Of a DNA stretch of 64,000 bases, positions 9,808 through 22,936 are shown in pieces; the first letter of the stretch is position 1; every line of letters starts with the position of its first letter. A program made the translations under genes and the position numbers. Origin of the DNA: Leptobrachium leishanense (lineage: Eukaryota > Chordata > Amphibia > Anura > Megophryidae); assembly GCA_009667805.1 (NCBI GenBank), contig CM019064.1, positions 111,202,328 to 111,266,327 of the forward strand, written 5' to 3'. The notes beneath the pieces are model-generated. The model was not told where the DNA came from, did no database searches, and saw only the letters and a list, made by a program, of their open reading frames with translations.

Positions 9808-12120
9808 TAAGTATTTCCCTGATGAAAGGTTGATGTTTTTGCAGTTTCCAATGTAAATATTGCTTCAAAAAATTACAAAAATGGTTTCAGATCTGCTCGA
9901 AATTCTGTTCACCTACAAATAACAATAGTGCTTTTTTACATTGCCTAAAATAGTCATTAAGTGTAGTCGGCCCGATTACCCACATCCAAGGCAAATCTCA
10001 ACCAAATGAGAATCAGGGCAGACAGTGCAATATCTCTCTCCTGGGAGTCTAAGCCAAACTGTGTTCAAGATGTATGTGATTGTACTTTTAGTAACTGTTA
10101 ATGGACAGCCACAATGGAGCTTTTTATTCATGGAGAACATTATGACCTAAACTCAGACGGAACATGTGACCTCTAAGACCGAGAACTCTATTCCATCCCT
10201 GGTGTAAAAATAAGCAAATATGTTGTAGACTTTCCAGAACCATTGATGTTTATGGAGATAGTAGGTTTACAACAGCTTACAGCTTGGTTAGGTTTATACC
10301 AGAGTTGGAAAAGAACGTAAAGTCTTTTGTGATTGATGAATGGATAAAGAAACCATACAGACAAAAAGGCAGAAATACAGATGAGTGGATAGTCAGATAG
10401 ATAGATAGAAAGAAAAATATTTTGGCTTAGTTTTTACTATAAGTTTAAATGAAGGAACGATTTTTTTTCTATGTCATTCTATTCAAGCTTTCCTAACAAA
10501 CAATATTAGTTTTGGACCATAGGTCTCGCATAATTTTATATAGGATCTGTTCGCATTTCAATGTTCCAGTTCACAAAATTAATTTTAATGTTATTATTTC
10601 AATCAATATATTATTCATAACTATTCAATATGATCATGAAGTTTATCCATGTACCTTTTATATTTTTTTTTTACTTGAAGGTTTTCTTCACTCTTGAATT
10701 CTTTTACGTGTTTGCATATTGGGGTTTTTCAGTGCTATATTGGCATTTGTACGATCCGCTTATAGCTAATTTATTTTTTTTGTTAGACCGAAAAACTATT
10801 TCTGGAGGTATGCACATGAACTTGCACTCACCGGCCAGTGAAGGTTCCTGTACATACAATGGAGAGGAGATTGCAGCACCGCTGTGCTGCCGCAATTCAT
10901 AGTTCCGATATTTACAAGCAGCAACTTTCCTTGTGGAAACTCGCATCTCGATCATCATTACAAGTTTGAGGCTCAGCGATTGTAGACCAACGATCAGCAA
11001 CACTGGATGTTTCTGAACTACGGCTCCCATGATTCTCTGCCATTTATTGAATTCAAAGAATTCTGGGAATTGTAGGCAAGAGAACTCTGGGTAACCAGAG
11101 TTTAAGATCTTTGTTCTAGACCAATGTTTTAATTGACGATCAAATCAACAAATTTCGCATAGCCGGCAATTTTTTTTTACCTTTTCACCATCTGTCCTTT
11201 TATTTACTCATATGTTTCCCCACTAGTAAACCCTTTACCTGTGATGAATAATGATCTGTCAACTCCAAGCTTTTCCAACCCCTTCCGTGGCATTCTGCAA
11301 TTTATCATGTATTTTATGTGACTGCAACTAACTTACTACTGTTTTTGAAAAACATAAATGTTTCGACAAATCTTTATTTTGCAAACACAACGTTTTTTAT
11401 AACAATGGGGTTAATATTTCCAACATTCTAGGTGGTCTCCGACAATTTCCTTCCCAAATTCGCATCTGAACTCTGTTGTTTCTGAAACAGATGTTAAAAC
11501 TTTCTGAAAATTATCCATATAAACATATTGTTAGCAAACCACAGGTGTATACATCATGGTTCATAGAATGTGAACTAAACAGTACTCATACGATGTGTCC
11601 CCCTATTTCATTCTCTCAATTTTCTGGTCGTTAAATCCTTCTTAAAGTATTTGCTCATTTAGGACAATCGTAAAGCTTTACATGCGAGTGATTTATTTAT
11701 TTAATGGATAGCTTAAACTACATTATTATTGTGTATGTATATGCATTATTTAACCTTTTATGTTTCCTTCATAATGTATGTGCTGTTCAGTTTCTCGTGT
11801 CAGATTAATGTTCGGCAGTAAAAATATCCTACTTCTGGTTTATTGTTTCAGTTGAGCTTAAATCACATACCCTTTTGACTGAAACAGACACTCAAAACCT
11901 TGTACTAACATATTCCTGATAGCGCATATACCTTAAATGGAAATTAACGCAGTTTACAATTTTCGGTTTATTTTTTTGCCTGTGAAAACTGATTTCACAT
12001 ACACAGCTGAACTTTAGAATGTATAAACCTGTTGTTTTAACTTTATTTAAATGTACTTGTGCAAGTTTGTTGCAGAATTGGATGCAGTAAAATGATAACA
12101 TGATACAGGTCTATTCACTA
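9808..12120. other. No gene seen
   Basis: AT-rich sequence without recognisable exons. It holds a short atag microsatellite near 10398-10415. A reverse-strand copy of the acccagagttct dispersed repeat lies near 11035-11105. ORFs are at most about 108 codons and look like chance. Confidence 0.5.
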
Positions 12121-12122
12121 AG

Positions 12123-12772
12123 GGGGTTATTCAGAGAGCACCGAAATGTCGCCGACACTTCGGTGCTCTCTCATTTCATGCACTTCCCTGGACTTTGGGG
12201 AATCAAAGTTCTCCACCCTGCTGTGAATTCAGCATTTACCGTAGCATCCCCGGAGTGCAGGGAAAACCTGCTGTGAAACCCGCCGAACACCCGCCGAAAT
12301 CCCACCGAAAACCCACAACAACTGCTGCAAAAAAACACGGCGAACACATCGGGGGAAAAGACGACGAGCCACCGATCACAGCACAGACCGCCACTGGAAA
12401 AAGCCGACGAATGGGGTTAAAAAAAACAATACGATTGAAAGTGTCAAGATTGAAACGCTGTTTGCAAAAAAACTACTGAATGAAAATGCCTGGAATTTAC
12501 ATATAAGGTCCTATGAATGACAATAAAAAGATCTGCTACAGAGAAAAGAAAAACCGCTGAAAAAAACCCAGAAAAAACATTTTGCTGAAAAAATCCCGAA
12601 AAATGCTTACATGATCCAAAAAATCTATAAATAAATTCGGTATATTAGATATTAAATAAAAATGGGATTATTTGTAACATTGAAGCCTATAGGGTTCCAC
12701 TGAATAAACCTGCGAAATGGAACCACCGAACAGCAGGGCACTTCATGCAAAATTCATGTAAAAATAATCCCC
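12123..12772. mobile_element. CAGGG-family transposon, copy B (right end decayed)
   Basis: Starts ggggttattcagagagcacc with the subterminal hairpin ccgaaatgtcgccgacacttcgg. The internal words atctataaataaa and tagatattaaataa match copies A, D and E in order. The right inverted end is no longer clear after about 12745. Confidence 0.6.
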
Positions 12773-13034
12773 TCTATCATTCCCACGCACGCTAATACTC
12801 ACTAATGAAAATATCGGCTTTAGGGATTCAATTCGAATTTATCGGTAAACCAATTTTTGAAAAAGTGGTTGATCAATGACACCTTAGGCATGGAAATAGG
12901 GAAAATCACACTGTAGTCCTCACGGTTATTATTATCGTGGGTTTACCCCTTAAAAGCTGGAGACTCGTTCAAATAGCCAGCCTCCAGGTCAGTCATCAAC
13001 TTGTTTTACCTCTTGGATGCTGCTCTCCAGTCAG

Positions 13035-13190
13035 TGTTGTCCCATGTTAGTAATCCTAACCTTAAGAATAAGCCTAACCATAAAGTCCTGGACATCAGAG
13101 GCACATTTTGGGGTTAGGGATACTTTTAGTATTAGGTTTAAGGTTATTTTAAGGTTAGAGTTACTAACATTGGGTTAATTAGAGACAACA
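13035..13190. repeat. Foldback with CCTAACCTTAA arms
   Basis: The left arm tgttgtcccatgttagtaat...cctaaccttaa is matched in reverse by ttaaggttagagttactaac...gagacaaca at about 13151-13190. It is an imperfect inverted repeat, perhaps a small decayed MITE. Confidence 0.55.
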
Positions 13191-13283
13191 CAGACCGGTG
13201 AGCTGTACCCAAGGGGCAAGGCGTGTTGGCAATTACCCTTGATAGCTGGACATTTGAACAATTCTCTAGTATTTACCTGTGAA

Positions 13284-14530
13284 GGGGTTATTCCAAAAAA
13301 CACTGAATTGGCCACAGAATTGCACCAAACTGTGATTTCCCCATACGGTGCAATTTCGTGGCCACTTGGCTATTCAAAAAGGCTGGCAATTCACCAAATA
13401 ATGGCGAATTGCCAGCGAAATACGGTGACCTTCAGCAGCACTGAAATCCCCATAGAGAAGTAATGGTCAATCTATTCAGAGTACACTGAACAGCATCGAA
13501 ATGTCAGGGAAATGCCCTGATTTTCTGTGGTTTCATTCAACAGGTTTAATCAGCCGAATGCCATAGGTTTCAACACAAAAACAATAGCTATAAATATAAC
13601 ATTTATTCTTTTCAGTTGCAGCAAAAAGTCTCTTAGGCTGGGGTCAGACCAGCGCACTTTTAACGTGCGTTCTGGTGCACATAATTACGGCCGCACTAGC
13701 AGCAGATGACGGGCAATGACGGCCAATATACGATGTACGGCCGCACAAAAGTCCGGCCATGCAACGCAAGTGGAATTTGAACGCATTTTTTTGCGAACGC
13801 TGAACCGCTAGTACTGACGTACTGAGTGCGCAGCTGCGGCATAGCGGCGTGTTTGCGTGATTAGGAGATGTCAGACACTGCTAATGTCGAGCCTACATAA
13901 CGTCCAGACGCAAAAAGAGTTTTATTGACGATCCGTACAAAATCACGCCCGAAAATGCGCGTCGTCTGACCGTTTTTGCGCATTCCGTGAAAAAATACGT
14001 CAATGCGTTCGGATGCACTTTTTCACGTTCGCGGGGAAAAATGCTTCTGTCTGACCCTAGCCTCAGTTATTCATTTTTTAGGTTTTTTTAGGCATTTTTT
14101 AACCCAATTTTTTTTCCAATTCTTTAAAATGGGGTTTTTCTTTTCTGTAACCGACCTTTTTTATTATTATTATTATTATTAATAAGACCTTATATATTAT
14201 TTCCAAGCATTTCAATTGAATGCAGTATTTTTTTAAAAACACCTTTTAAAAGCTGCAGTGTTTTTTTTTTACCCCAGTTTGGTGGCTGGCCTGCTTTTTT
14301 TCAGATTGATTTGGCGGGCTGTTGGGTGGATCGTTGGATGCATTCGGCGATTTATCAACTGTTTTTCTGTAATCTGAAGATGCGTTCGGTGAGTCGATTC
14401 GTCACACTTCGGGGACCCTGCGTTGAATGCTGAATTCACCGCAGGGTCTGCGAGTTTAACTCACTGAAGTGTGGCAAATGAGAGAGCACTGAAACATAGG
14501 TGACATTTCGGTGCTCTCTGAATAACCCCA
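13284..14530. mobile_element. CAGGG-family transposon, copy C, split by a MITE
   Basis: Starts ggggttattccaaaaaac and ends gtgctctctgaataacccc. The internal order matches the family (tagagaagtaatggtcaatc, ggtttcattca, caggtttaatcag). It is interrupted by the Harbinger-like element at 13636-14062, after which the family sequence resumes (tttttaggttttttt). Confidence 0.7.
13636..14062. mobile_element. PIF/Harbinger-like MITE nested in copy C
   Basis: Starts GGCTGGGGTCAGACCAGCGC and ends CTGTCTGACCCTAGCC. It is flanked by TTA on the left and TCA on the right, a TWA duplication with one change. It shares its interior closely with 6941-7366. Confidence 0.8.
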
Positions 14531-14731
14531 TAACTGTATTTAGATGGAGAAGTGGTACACTATGCTAAATAACATGCTACAATCTAAACTTTCTGAATGC
14601 AATGGACTTTTATGAGCTTTTTACCAGTCCATTTTTTTTTCTATACCGGGATATTGTTCAGATTTCAGCTGTGGCAGTATCCATTCGAATGAATCAGCTG
14701 ATATTTCAAAAATGATATTTGTTGAAACTAT

Positions 14732-15613
14732 CAGGGTTATTCAAAGAGAATCGAAAAGTCACCGCATGTTCGGTGACTTTTCGTTCTCTTCAATTCGGGC
14801 CGATTCGACAATCCCATTTCGGCGACCCTGCGGTGTATACAGCAAGCACCACAGGGCCGTCGAAACGCAGGGAAAAGCTGCCGCAAACCCGAAGAAAAGT
14901 CGCCGCAAAAACCCGGCAAATGCACGCCGAAACCCGCAAAAACATCTGGATTAACCCGCTGAAGACGCCGGAAAAACCCGAGCAGGAGCTGATCACACGC
15001 AGTGAAGCTGCCGGAAAAAGCCGACACCGCAGGCGAGTGAAGTGAATAAATTAGGAAAACAGTTTGCTTGAATATTTGAAAAGTGAAACGCTGTTTGCAA
15101 AGAAACAAGTGAGCGAAAATGTCTGAAATTTACATATGAGGTCCAGGGAATGATAATAAAAAGGGCTGTTACAGAAAAAATAAGTAACCTTAAAATAAAA
15201 AAAGAAAGAAATCGGACTTTTTTTAAAAAAAAAAATCCAGAAAAATGCTTAAAATTTCCTAAAAAATCCAGAAATAAAGAGACTCTTTACTGCAGAATTT
15301 TATAATCAACGGTTTACTAGATATTGGATTAAAAGGGGAATATTTTTAACATTGAAGCCTAAGGGATTCGCCTGGATAAACCTGCCGAATTAAACCACCG
15401 AATGGCAGGGCATTTCGGGAACCTTTCACTGCTGGTTTGTGTTCTCTGAATAGAGGAAGCATTGCTTCTCTATGAGGATTTCACTGCCCTCGAACAGGCA
15501 CTGTATGTGCAGGCAATTCGCCAGGATTTGGCGAATTGCCTGCTCTCTGGATAGCCGTATGGCCAAGAAAGGTAACCTTTCTCCAGCAATTCGGATCTCT
15601 TTGAATAACCATG
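14732..15613. mobile_element. CAGGG-family transposon, copy D
   Basis: Starts CAGGGTTATTCAAAGAGAAT and ends tctttgaataaccatg. It is flanked by TAT on both sides (14729-14731, 15614-15616). It is collinear with copy A (2486-3354). It lacks coding potential; ORFs of about 108-123 codons arise from CG-rich arms and are not shared as proteins. Confidence 0.85.
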
Positions 15614-16505
15614 TATATGATATGTTTTTCCCAGTGTCAATTGACTTTTTTTGTTTCTCTTAGCATATGATCTATGCTTCATATATTTTCAATGAGTATC
15701 AGCATATGTATGGAGATAGTTCATCATCCCATCTATGGCTTGCATTCTGATCCTGGTGCAATAGCTCGTGAAAATACTTGTAATGATAGCTGAAGAAAAA
15801 TTATTGTTGATACTCTGGGTATTTATAACAAATTCCCATTTGTAAAATGACTTCACGAGATTATCATGTACTTTTTTCTGCATTGGCACTGGTGTGAGAA
15901 ATAACAAACAGCTTCAAATTGCTTATTATTCTGCTGCTAGAACCACTTACACGCCTCCCATATTTTGTTTAAATTTCCAAAAGTACAACAACCTGGTAGC
16001 AATTGTGTTAATAACAGCAATTATTTTGCCATATGCAATTATTATCGCTCTTCTGGAATAAGACCCTGCTCGCAGTCATGTTTTTTATGGAATTTATTTA
16101 AGTAATGTATATATTCACATATTTCTACTTTTGAAATAAGGATTATTATAATGAAAATGACTTAGTCTAGATCTGAATATCATCTAAGATAATATATAAT
16201 CTCTAAAGTGCAGGATAATCTATGTAGTGCAGGATAAATCTATGTAGTGGAGGATGAAAAAAAGTTGGAATACTAGCAAAAGGTCTAAGATGAGATAATA
16301 GAACAAGCTATTTCCAGCATACAGAAGTCAGAGAGAAATTAAAAATAAATTAGGTCAAAATAAATCAAAATTCAGGGCGGAAAATGCTACTACATTGTAA
16401 AAACTATTAAAGGGCTTGAAATATTGAGTGTGCACCTTAGTCCTGCCTAATGCCAGTAAGGTGAGATGGTAGCAATGTTCTTAAAGTGAAAAATAATAAG
16501 ACTGG
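15614..16505. other. No gene seen
   Basis: AT-rich unique-looking sequence. A short direct repeat (aatctatgtagtgcaggat / aatctatgtagtggaggat) occurs at about 16210-16255. Confidence 0.45.
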
Positions 16506-17417
16506 CAGGGTTATTCAAAGAGATCCGAATTGCTTGAGAAAGGTAACCGAACGCTGAAAATCAGCGTTCGGTTACCTTTCCTGGCCATTCGGCTATCCAG
16601 AGAGCAGGCAATTCGCCAAATCCGGGCGAATTGCCTGCACATACGGTGCCTGTTCGGTGCCTGTTCGAGGGCAGTGAAATCCCCATAGAGAAGCACTGCT
16701 TCGTCTATTCAGAGAACACAAACCAGCAGTGAAAGGTTCCCGAAATGCCCTGCCATTCGGTGGTTTAATTCGGCAAATTTATTCAGGAGAATCCCATAGG
16801 CTTCAATGTTAAAAATATTCCCGTTTTAATTCAATGTCTAATAAACCGTTCATTCTAAAATTCTGCAGCAAAAAGTCTCTTTATTTATAGATTTTTTAGG
16901 ATACTTTAAGCATTTTTCTGATTATTATTTTTTTTTATTAAAAGTCCTATTTTTTTTTGATTTTTTTTTCAGTTTGCTTATTTTTTTTGTAACAGCCCTC
17001 TTTATTATCATTCCCTGGACCTCCTGTGAAAATTTCAGACATTTTCGCTCAGTAGTTTCTTTGCAAACAGCGTTTCTTTTTCCCAGATTCATACAAATGG
17101 TTTTGCTAATTTATTCACTGCCTCCTCTACGTCACAGCTGCTTCGGCTCTGTGTGATTCGGCTCATGTTCGGCTCCTGTTCGGCTCCTGTTCCTCTTTTT
17201 CAAAGGTTAATCCAGATGTTTTTGCTTGTTTTCAGCGTGCATTCGGTGAGTTTTCGTCAGGTTTGCGGCAGCTTTTCCCTGCAATTCGGGGACCCTGTGC
17301 TGTTTGCTGAATACACCGCAGGGTCACCGAAATGCAATCGGCAAAAGGAACCGAATTGAAGAGAACGAAAAGTCACCGAACGTGCGGTGACTTTTCGAAT
17401 CTCTTTGGATAACCCTG
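16506..17417. mobile_element. CAGGG-family transposon, copy E (opposite orientation)
   Basis: Starts CAGGGTTATTCAAAGAGATC and ends ctctttggataaccctg. Flanking TGG duplications (16503-16505, 17418-17420) do not follow a TWA rule. It is inverted relative to copies A and D and is the clearest evidence that this family makes 3-bp duplications. Confidence 0.88.
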
Positions 17418-20400
17418 TGGGTGTCAGTCAGATCACTATCCCATTAAATTGCCTGCGGATTGATGACATGTGTTGTTTTGAAGAGGAGTGAAACTAAGAA
17501 GCTCCAAAAGAGTGAAGAGATTAAATGCAGTTTGAGGAATCAAGTTATTATGAAGAGAAAGTAGTAAGTACCCTATTACACCCCCCCCCCCCAGGGCCAC
17601 TAAGGGGAAATATCAGCACAGGCTGAAAAACCTCACCGCCTCCCTATTACCAACTCTATTTCAACACAATTGCTGCATTGCATCTCGAGTCAGAACATTT
17701 GAGAGTCACTAATTGATATCGGCAGTGGCTCCTGGAGCACATTGGAACCCATGGAGTAAAATGCAACCCTGCACGAGTTTAGCCAGAGGAAGAGGTGAGC
17801 CATGCCCCACATGATCAGGTAAGTATGGGATGTTTCTGGTGTGTTTATTTCTCAATGTTAAGTGATTTTGTAAAAGTCTCGTTAAATGTTTTCATGCGTC
17901 ATACAATATCTCTAGAATAAAGCAATGATCATACTGCATTTCTAAAAGAATGTAAGGATCCTACTGCATCATTGGAATAACACATGAATGAAATATACTG
18001 CACCACTCGAATGACAAACCATGTTACCAAAATGGCAAACTCTTGACAATACAGTGGTTGTGGTGCATTGATGATGCCACATCGCTGGAATTAGACATTG
18101 AAGCCGGATAATCAAGAAACCTGATACTACATTGACTATGACCCTGTCAAGGACCCACATAACTCCCAGGATACATGACAAATATGTGCAGATTAATAGT
18201 GGTTAATATTGCATGCCAATGTTGTAAATACGGACATTTTTGAGGGCAATGTGTGGTTTGTGAAAAGAACAGAATTCTAAGAAGTTAAGAGAACTGCTGC
18301 AGACATGTAATGAAAAGCCAACACATTGAATGTATGAGCCAAAATAAAATTATTGCTAATTCACTACAGGCTTTCTTGGCCCTCCCACAGTCATATTTTA
18401 AACAGTGGACCCACCCCTTACCTAATTATGCAAACTACATCCGATGCAAACTACATTTGTTCATGAAAATCTTTTAAAGTGGCCATTATTGATGATTCTC
18501 TTACAAACATTAATGATCCGCCTAAGATTCTAAGTATCACAGAGGCTTACTGTTATTTTATATATCCTTTAATTTGTATATCCTTTAATTTGTATAACAG
18601 CCACAATGTAAAGATCAATCTCAGTTCAGAAATTTGAATAGTGATTCCCAAAGCCTGATGTAAATATACTTTGCAATGGAAAATCAAATTAAGCAAAGGG
18701 AAACCAATCATGTATCTCTTTCCCCCAGTCAAAATGAAAGGACAAGGAAAGGGATACAGATACATTTTTGTCCCTATGGTACAGGGGTGGTGATCGTGGA
18801 CTCCTCCCACTTGCATTCAGGACTTCATACTCACATTCACAAATCTCAATGTTATTTACTGCAGATTCCAAGAGGTTTTGATCTCATCTCCTTGGGAGCT
18901 GACTCCCTCTTCCTTTGGTTCTTTTTCTAGACCTCAATCATGCCATATTTAATTGACTTTGGGATCACTCAAAGCTTATATTTGTTGAATTTCTTTTCAC
19001 TGGATGTGTAACCCACTGTTCCCACTGCTATTTTGTTGTTATGTCCTGAATTAGTCTATCTTTTCTTTGCCTGAACCAAAAAACATGATCTAAACAAGGA
19101 GAGGATAAGATACACTTCCCTCAAATAGTTCCTCTGTGTCTTTCCGACAAACCTAACCTGTGTGAAGTTACAAGATCCTGTCTGTGCAATCCCAGATTAT
19201 TCTTTGTTAACCCATCATTCAGTATGGAACATATAAGGAGTACCGCTACCAGCGTTCATTACTGTTGGTTTTAATGCTATGCATTAAATGCCTAAGAGGG
19301 TTTCAATTATTTACAGCATCAGTACCGGGAGCAGTGATTATGCACTTGCTCACAAATCACATCATACAGAGAACTGTTTTATCCAAAGTCATAAATCACT
19401 ACTGAACAATAAATTTGCAGTAACTTCTAATATCTATACATCGATGTATCCCTATTATCAATTTTACATACATTTTTATATATATATGTGCGTTTCAGTT
19501 TGGATGTATTTAGAATTCAGTGAATACACTACCCATTTGGTAAATCAGATTGATCTGAAATTCCAATGTCCAAATGTCAGATGATCCACAATGCAATGTC
19601 CAAACCGAATCAGTTTCTGAAAAAAAACTAAAATCTGAATTGATCATATTTCTGAATAAAATTTGATCAGATCGGAATTTAATCAGATCTGTTAAGATTT
19701 ATTCAAAATAAAACAAACAAACAAAAAACAACAGTAACTATAACCCCAGCTCTAAGCTAAACCTTAGCTAGCTCTAACCCTTATCATAAAACAAGCATAA
19801 ACGGTGATGCTAACCCTAATAAAAAAAAATCCAGAATGTAACTCTAAAGCTAACCTTAATCATAAAATGCTGAAACTGTAATCATAACCCTAATCAATTA
19901 CTTTTAATACACAAACTGTAACTCTAAGCCCAGCCCAAACCCTACCCCTAATCCTAAACCACACATAAACTGTAACCCTATCTCTAATTACAAGCAATTA
20001 ATTTTAATAATAAGGAAACTGTAACACTGGTTCTAACCCTACCCAATTATATTTGCATTTTTCATTGTGCACAGTTATGAAAAAGTGATGCCCATCAGTT
20101 TTCATGTCATTTCTTACATTGAGATATTTTTTTTAAATATTGAGCAATTTCCCTTTTTTCTAATGTATTACAGATAGAGTTTCCAAATATCAAAAACAGA
20201 CGATATTTCCAAATTGTTCCGATCCGAAATTTCAAAAGCTTCCGATATGCCAAATCGGCTGCTTCCGATTATTTCAGAATGTGATATTTTTGCATTCCAA
20301 AGTAATCCAACCATACTGAATTTTTTTAGCTCTTTTGCCTCACAAAACTGGATTTAGTATAGTTTTACTTTTTCTATTTTCCTTTTTTTCCTTGTTTTTT

Positions 20401-20450
20401 TGTTTACAACACCAAAGCCTCTTCCATGAAATGTAAGACACGTGAAAATG
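17418..20450. other. No gene seen; poly-C run and CCCTAA-rich tract
   Basis: Contains a C homopolymer at 17581-17592 and a degenerate aaccctaa-rich tract at 19735-20045. No exon was recognised. In most vertebrates the region past the ANOS1 3' end is intergenic. Confidence 0.45.
19735..20045. repeat. Degenerate telomere-like (CCCTAA-rich) tandem repeat
   Basis: Words such as taaccctaat, aaccctaccc and ctaaccctacc recur with cataaaa... and aaactgtaac... spacers at roughly 40-60 bp, suggesting an old compound tandem repeat. The hexamer is not in uninterrupted arrays, so it is only telomere-like. Confidence 0.5.
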
Positions 20451-21649
20451 TTTACATATAGGGATAGTTTATTACATAAACATTATGTACAAATTCTAAC
20501 ATGGTAATGTGTAACATAGGTCATTATTTACATTTGGAAACCTCTTTACAAAAAATTCTTTACATTTTTTTATTTTATTTTATAAATCTTACCACTGGGA
20601 CAAAAAAAAAGAGTTTTGTTACATATATAAATAAATATGTGTTTGCAATGACTTAAAGGAAACATGATTTCTACATCCGACAAGGCGTAGATTTGTTCTA
20701 TCTATATTACAATATTTTTCTATGAGTGAAATGTTTTACACACAGATTTGATTTGTATGATAGTTATCTTTATACGTCAGAGATTTATATAGGAGATGCA
20801 ATATTCTGATTAAATTCATGCTCGCACCGAATGACATGCAAGAAAACACATATAACAATAATAAACGTTTGCATGGACTACTTTACAATTTAAATAAATT
20901 GTTCACGTTTACTACATGCACTATTGTATTCACATCATGTCTACAATGAATGTTTTACATAATGATAAAAAGGGAACAGGACACATGTACACATACAATG
21001 TGAGCAAAGAAATTGTAATAAAAAAAACAGGATAAAAATAAATAGAAGATACAAAGGGGACGATAATAATGTTTTTTACTAAGAATTAGCATAGGACCTG
21101 AAAAAAGAGATTTTAATCAATAAAACTTCTCAAAATACAAGAACACTTTTTGCCATTAAATGTTTACACTTTCATAACTATAACAATAAAAAATATTTAT
21201 TCCATGAACAACACTTAATTGTGCTTTTTAAGTAAACATAGGGGACATTGAAGATTACAAATATATTTGTTACCTCTATAATTATTTTTGAGTGACATTA
21301 AATAAAAATTTGGGATAGAGAACAGTTCATGTGTTCACTTGATTGCAGTTTTAACATTTGACGTAAGTTGGTATTTTTTAACAATAGTGGTGAAACTTTT
21401 TGATTCCATGACCCTTTAGTTCTCCCTTAATTTCTAGTCTTACCCATAGAAAGCAACAAACGCTAATTTGTATTAAAATAAAACTCAAGTCAAATCTTTA
21501 TATCTCTTCTCCAAGAATTGCTAGTGTACTTCTGTTCCTCCTAAGGGTGATTCATACAGTCATGTTTGAACCCAAATCGTTTGTTATAGATCTTAAATGA
21601 ATGAATGGAAATAAATGAGAGATTAAATGCTGCCCATTGAGGAAACACA

Positions 21650-21831
21650 CAGGGTTATTCAGAGAAAGGTTAAACTCTGGAGAACTTTTGGAGAAGTGAA
21701 AATTCTAGGTCAAAATAGCCAAACCAGAAAAATTCTCCCATTTATCTCACTTTCCAAATCAGCTATTTTGACCTAGAATTTTCACTTCTCCAAACGTTCT
21801 CCAGAGTTTCACTTTTCTCTGAATAAACCTG
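21650..21831. mobile_element. 182-bp foldback MITE (CAGGGTTATTCAGAGA)
   Basis: The element is almost one large hairpin, with arms aattctaggtcaaaatagcc and ggctattttgacctagaatt-type inverted repeats. It is flanked by ACA on both sides (21647-21649, 21832-21834). It lies inside the probable ANOS1 3' UTR, so the transcript could fold here. A near-identical copy is at 34800-34978. Confidence 0.85.
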
Positions 21832-22678
21832 ACAGTTTTAGTTGTTTTATTCCTTGGAAAATGTGTTTAACGATGAGTTGAAATGGGTATCTAAAAATGG
21901 GCTATCTTTTAGGAAGATATGCAACTTGAAGCCTTCAAAGCTAAAATGTACCAAATCTGCATTTTTTTAAAAATATTACCACTGGTTACTTATAGAAATA
22001 TCCTACTAGCATACTACTTTGAGGACCTAGCATGTCAGTTTACATAACAAAATATTTGGTTGAATTCTGTCAGTTTTGGAAGACATTATTTTGGAAACAA
22101 AATGTTAGAGAACATGATACTATTTCTTGTTTGTTTCAATCACCACAAATCAATTCATCAGTATTAAAAGAAGTACAAATAAATTATATAAACATGAAGG
22201 GCTAACGTAAAATTAGCATTTCATGAACTATTGTATACTGAATGCATTCTTCAAACATATTTTGCAGCTTAAGGTAGTCCACGTAAAATAAGATGAATAT
22301 TTGTAATTCATCCTGACATATTGAGCCAATGGAATGTTTGACATTACAGCTATTTTTATTATGTGTTTTTTAGCATATGACATTTATTTATATTATTGCT
22401 TTTTTGCCTCCTGAACATATACTAAATACCATTTGCTCTATAACTATAATATGCGTTATTTACAATATATAATATTCACAAACAAATTCATGATATGAAT
22501 GCCACCACGTTAAACATTGCAATTAGACATTTGGTTTCATGTAGAAAGAAACAGGAATACAAAGTGCCGAAAAATGGATTTGCCTCTACTGACTCCATTT
22601 CAAGATCTTTGCTTCAGACTTACTTTGCCTACATCCAAACTCCATAATGTGCTGGATATCTGACTGCCACCTAAAGGG

Positions 22679-22817
22679 TCAGCTAGCTACACAAAAGTTC
22701 CATATACTGCACCATTAAAATCTATGCCAAATGAAGAGTAGGAAAAAACCTAGCGGTAAATTGACCACTGTTCTTCAAAATGTTAAAAAATGGTGCTACA
22801 ACTGCATACTGGGACTT
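22679..22817. repeat. Segment duplicated at 27108-27250
   Basis: About 140 bp starting agggtcagctagctacacaa and ending gcatactgggactt is repeated in the same orientation at 27108-27250 with a few substitutions and small indels. This copy lies just downstream of the ANOS1 stop codon; the other lies in its last intron. Confidence 0.85.
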
Positions 22818-22936
22818 GAGGAGTAATTCTACCATTTTGATCCAGAAGTCACGTGCTTCAGGAAATAACTTGACTGTTCCTCTACGTAAACTGCTTTCAT
22901 GCAAAGTTCCTCTTAGTTATAGAAATCAGGATATCT

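Larger units (their letters stand above)
20450..22936 (-). other. ANOS1: Probable 3' UTR of ANOS1
   Basis: This stretch directly follows the stop codon of the terminal exon on the minus strand. It is AT-rich, has no open frame, and contains far fewer transposons than its surroundings apart from the 182-bp foldback at 21650. On the minus strand several AATAAA signals occur, for example at 20468-20473 (tttatt on plus). The exact cleavage site cannot be fixed from sequence alone; a long 3' UTR is usual for this gene in vertebrates. Confidence 0.4.

Noticed and set aside
14719..15108. ORFs of 108-123 codons inside copy D as transposase
   Set aside because: They overlap on both strands within CG-rich inverted arms and are not kept in the sister copies A, E and G.
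19735..20045. True telomere or chromosome end
   Set aside because: The hexamer is never in long pure arrays and the sequence continues normally on both sides.
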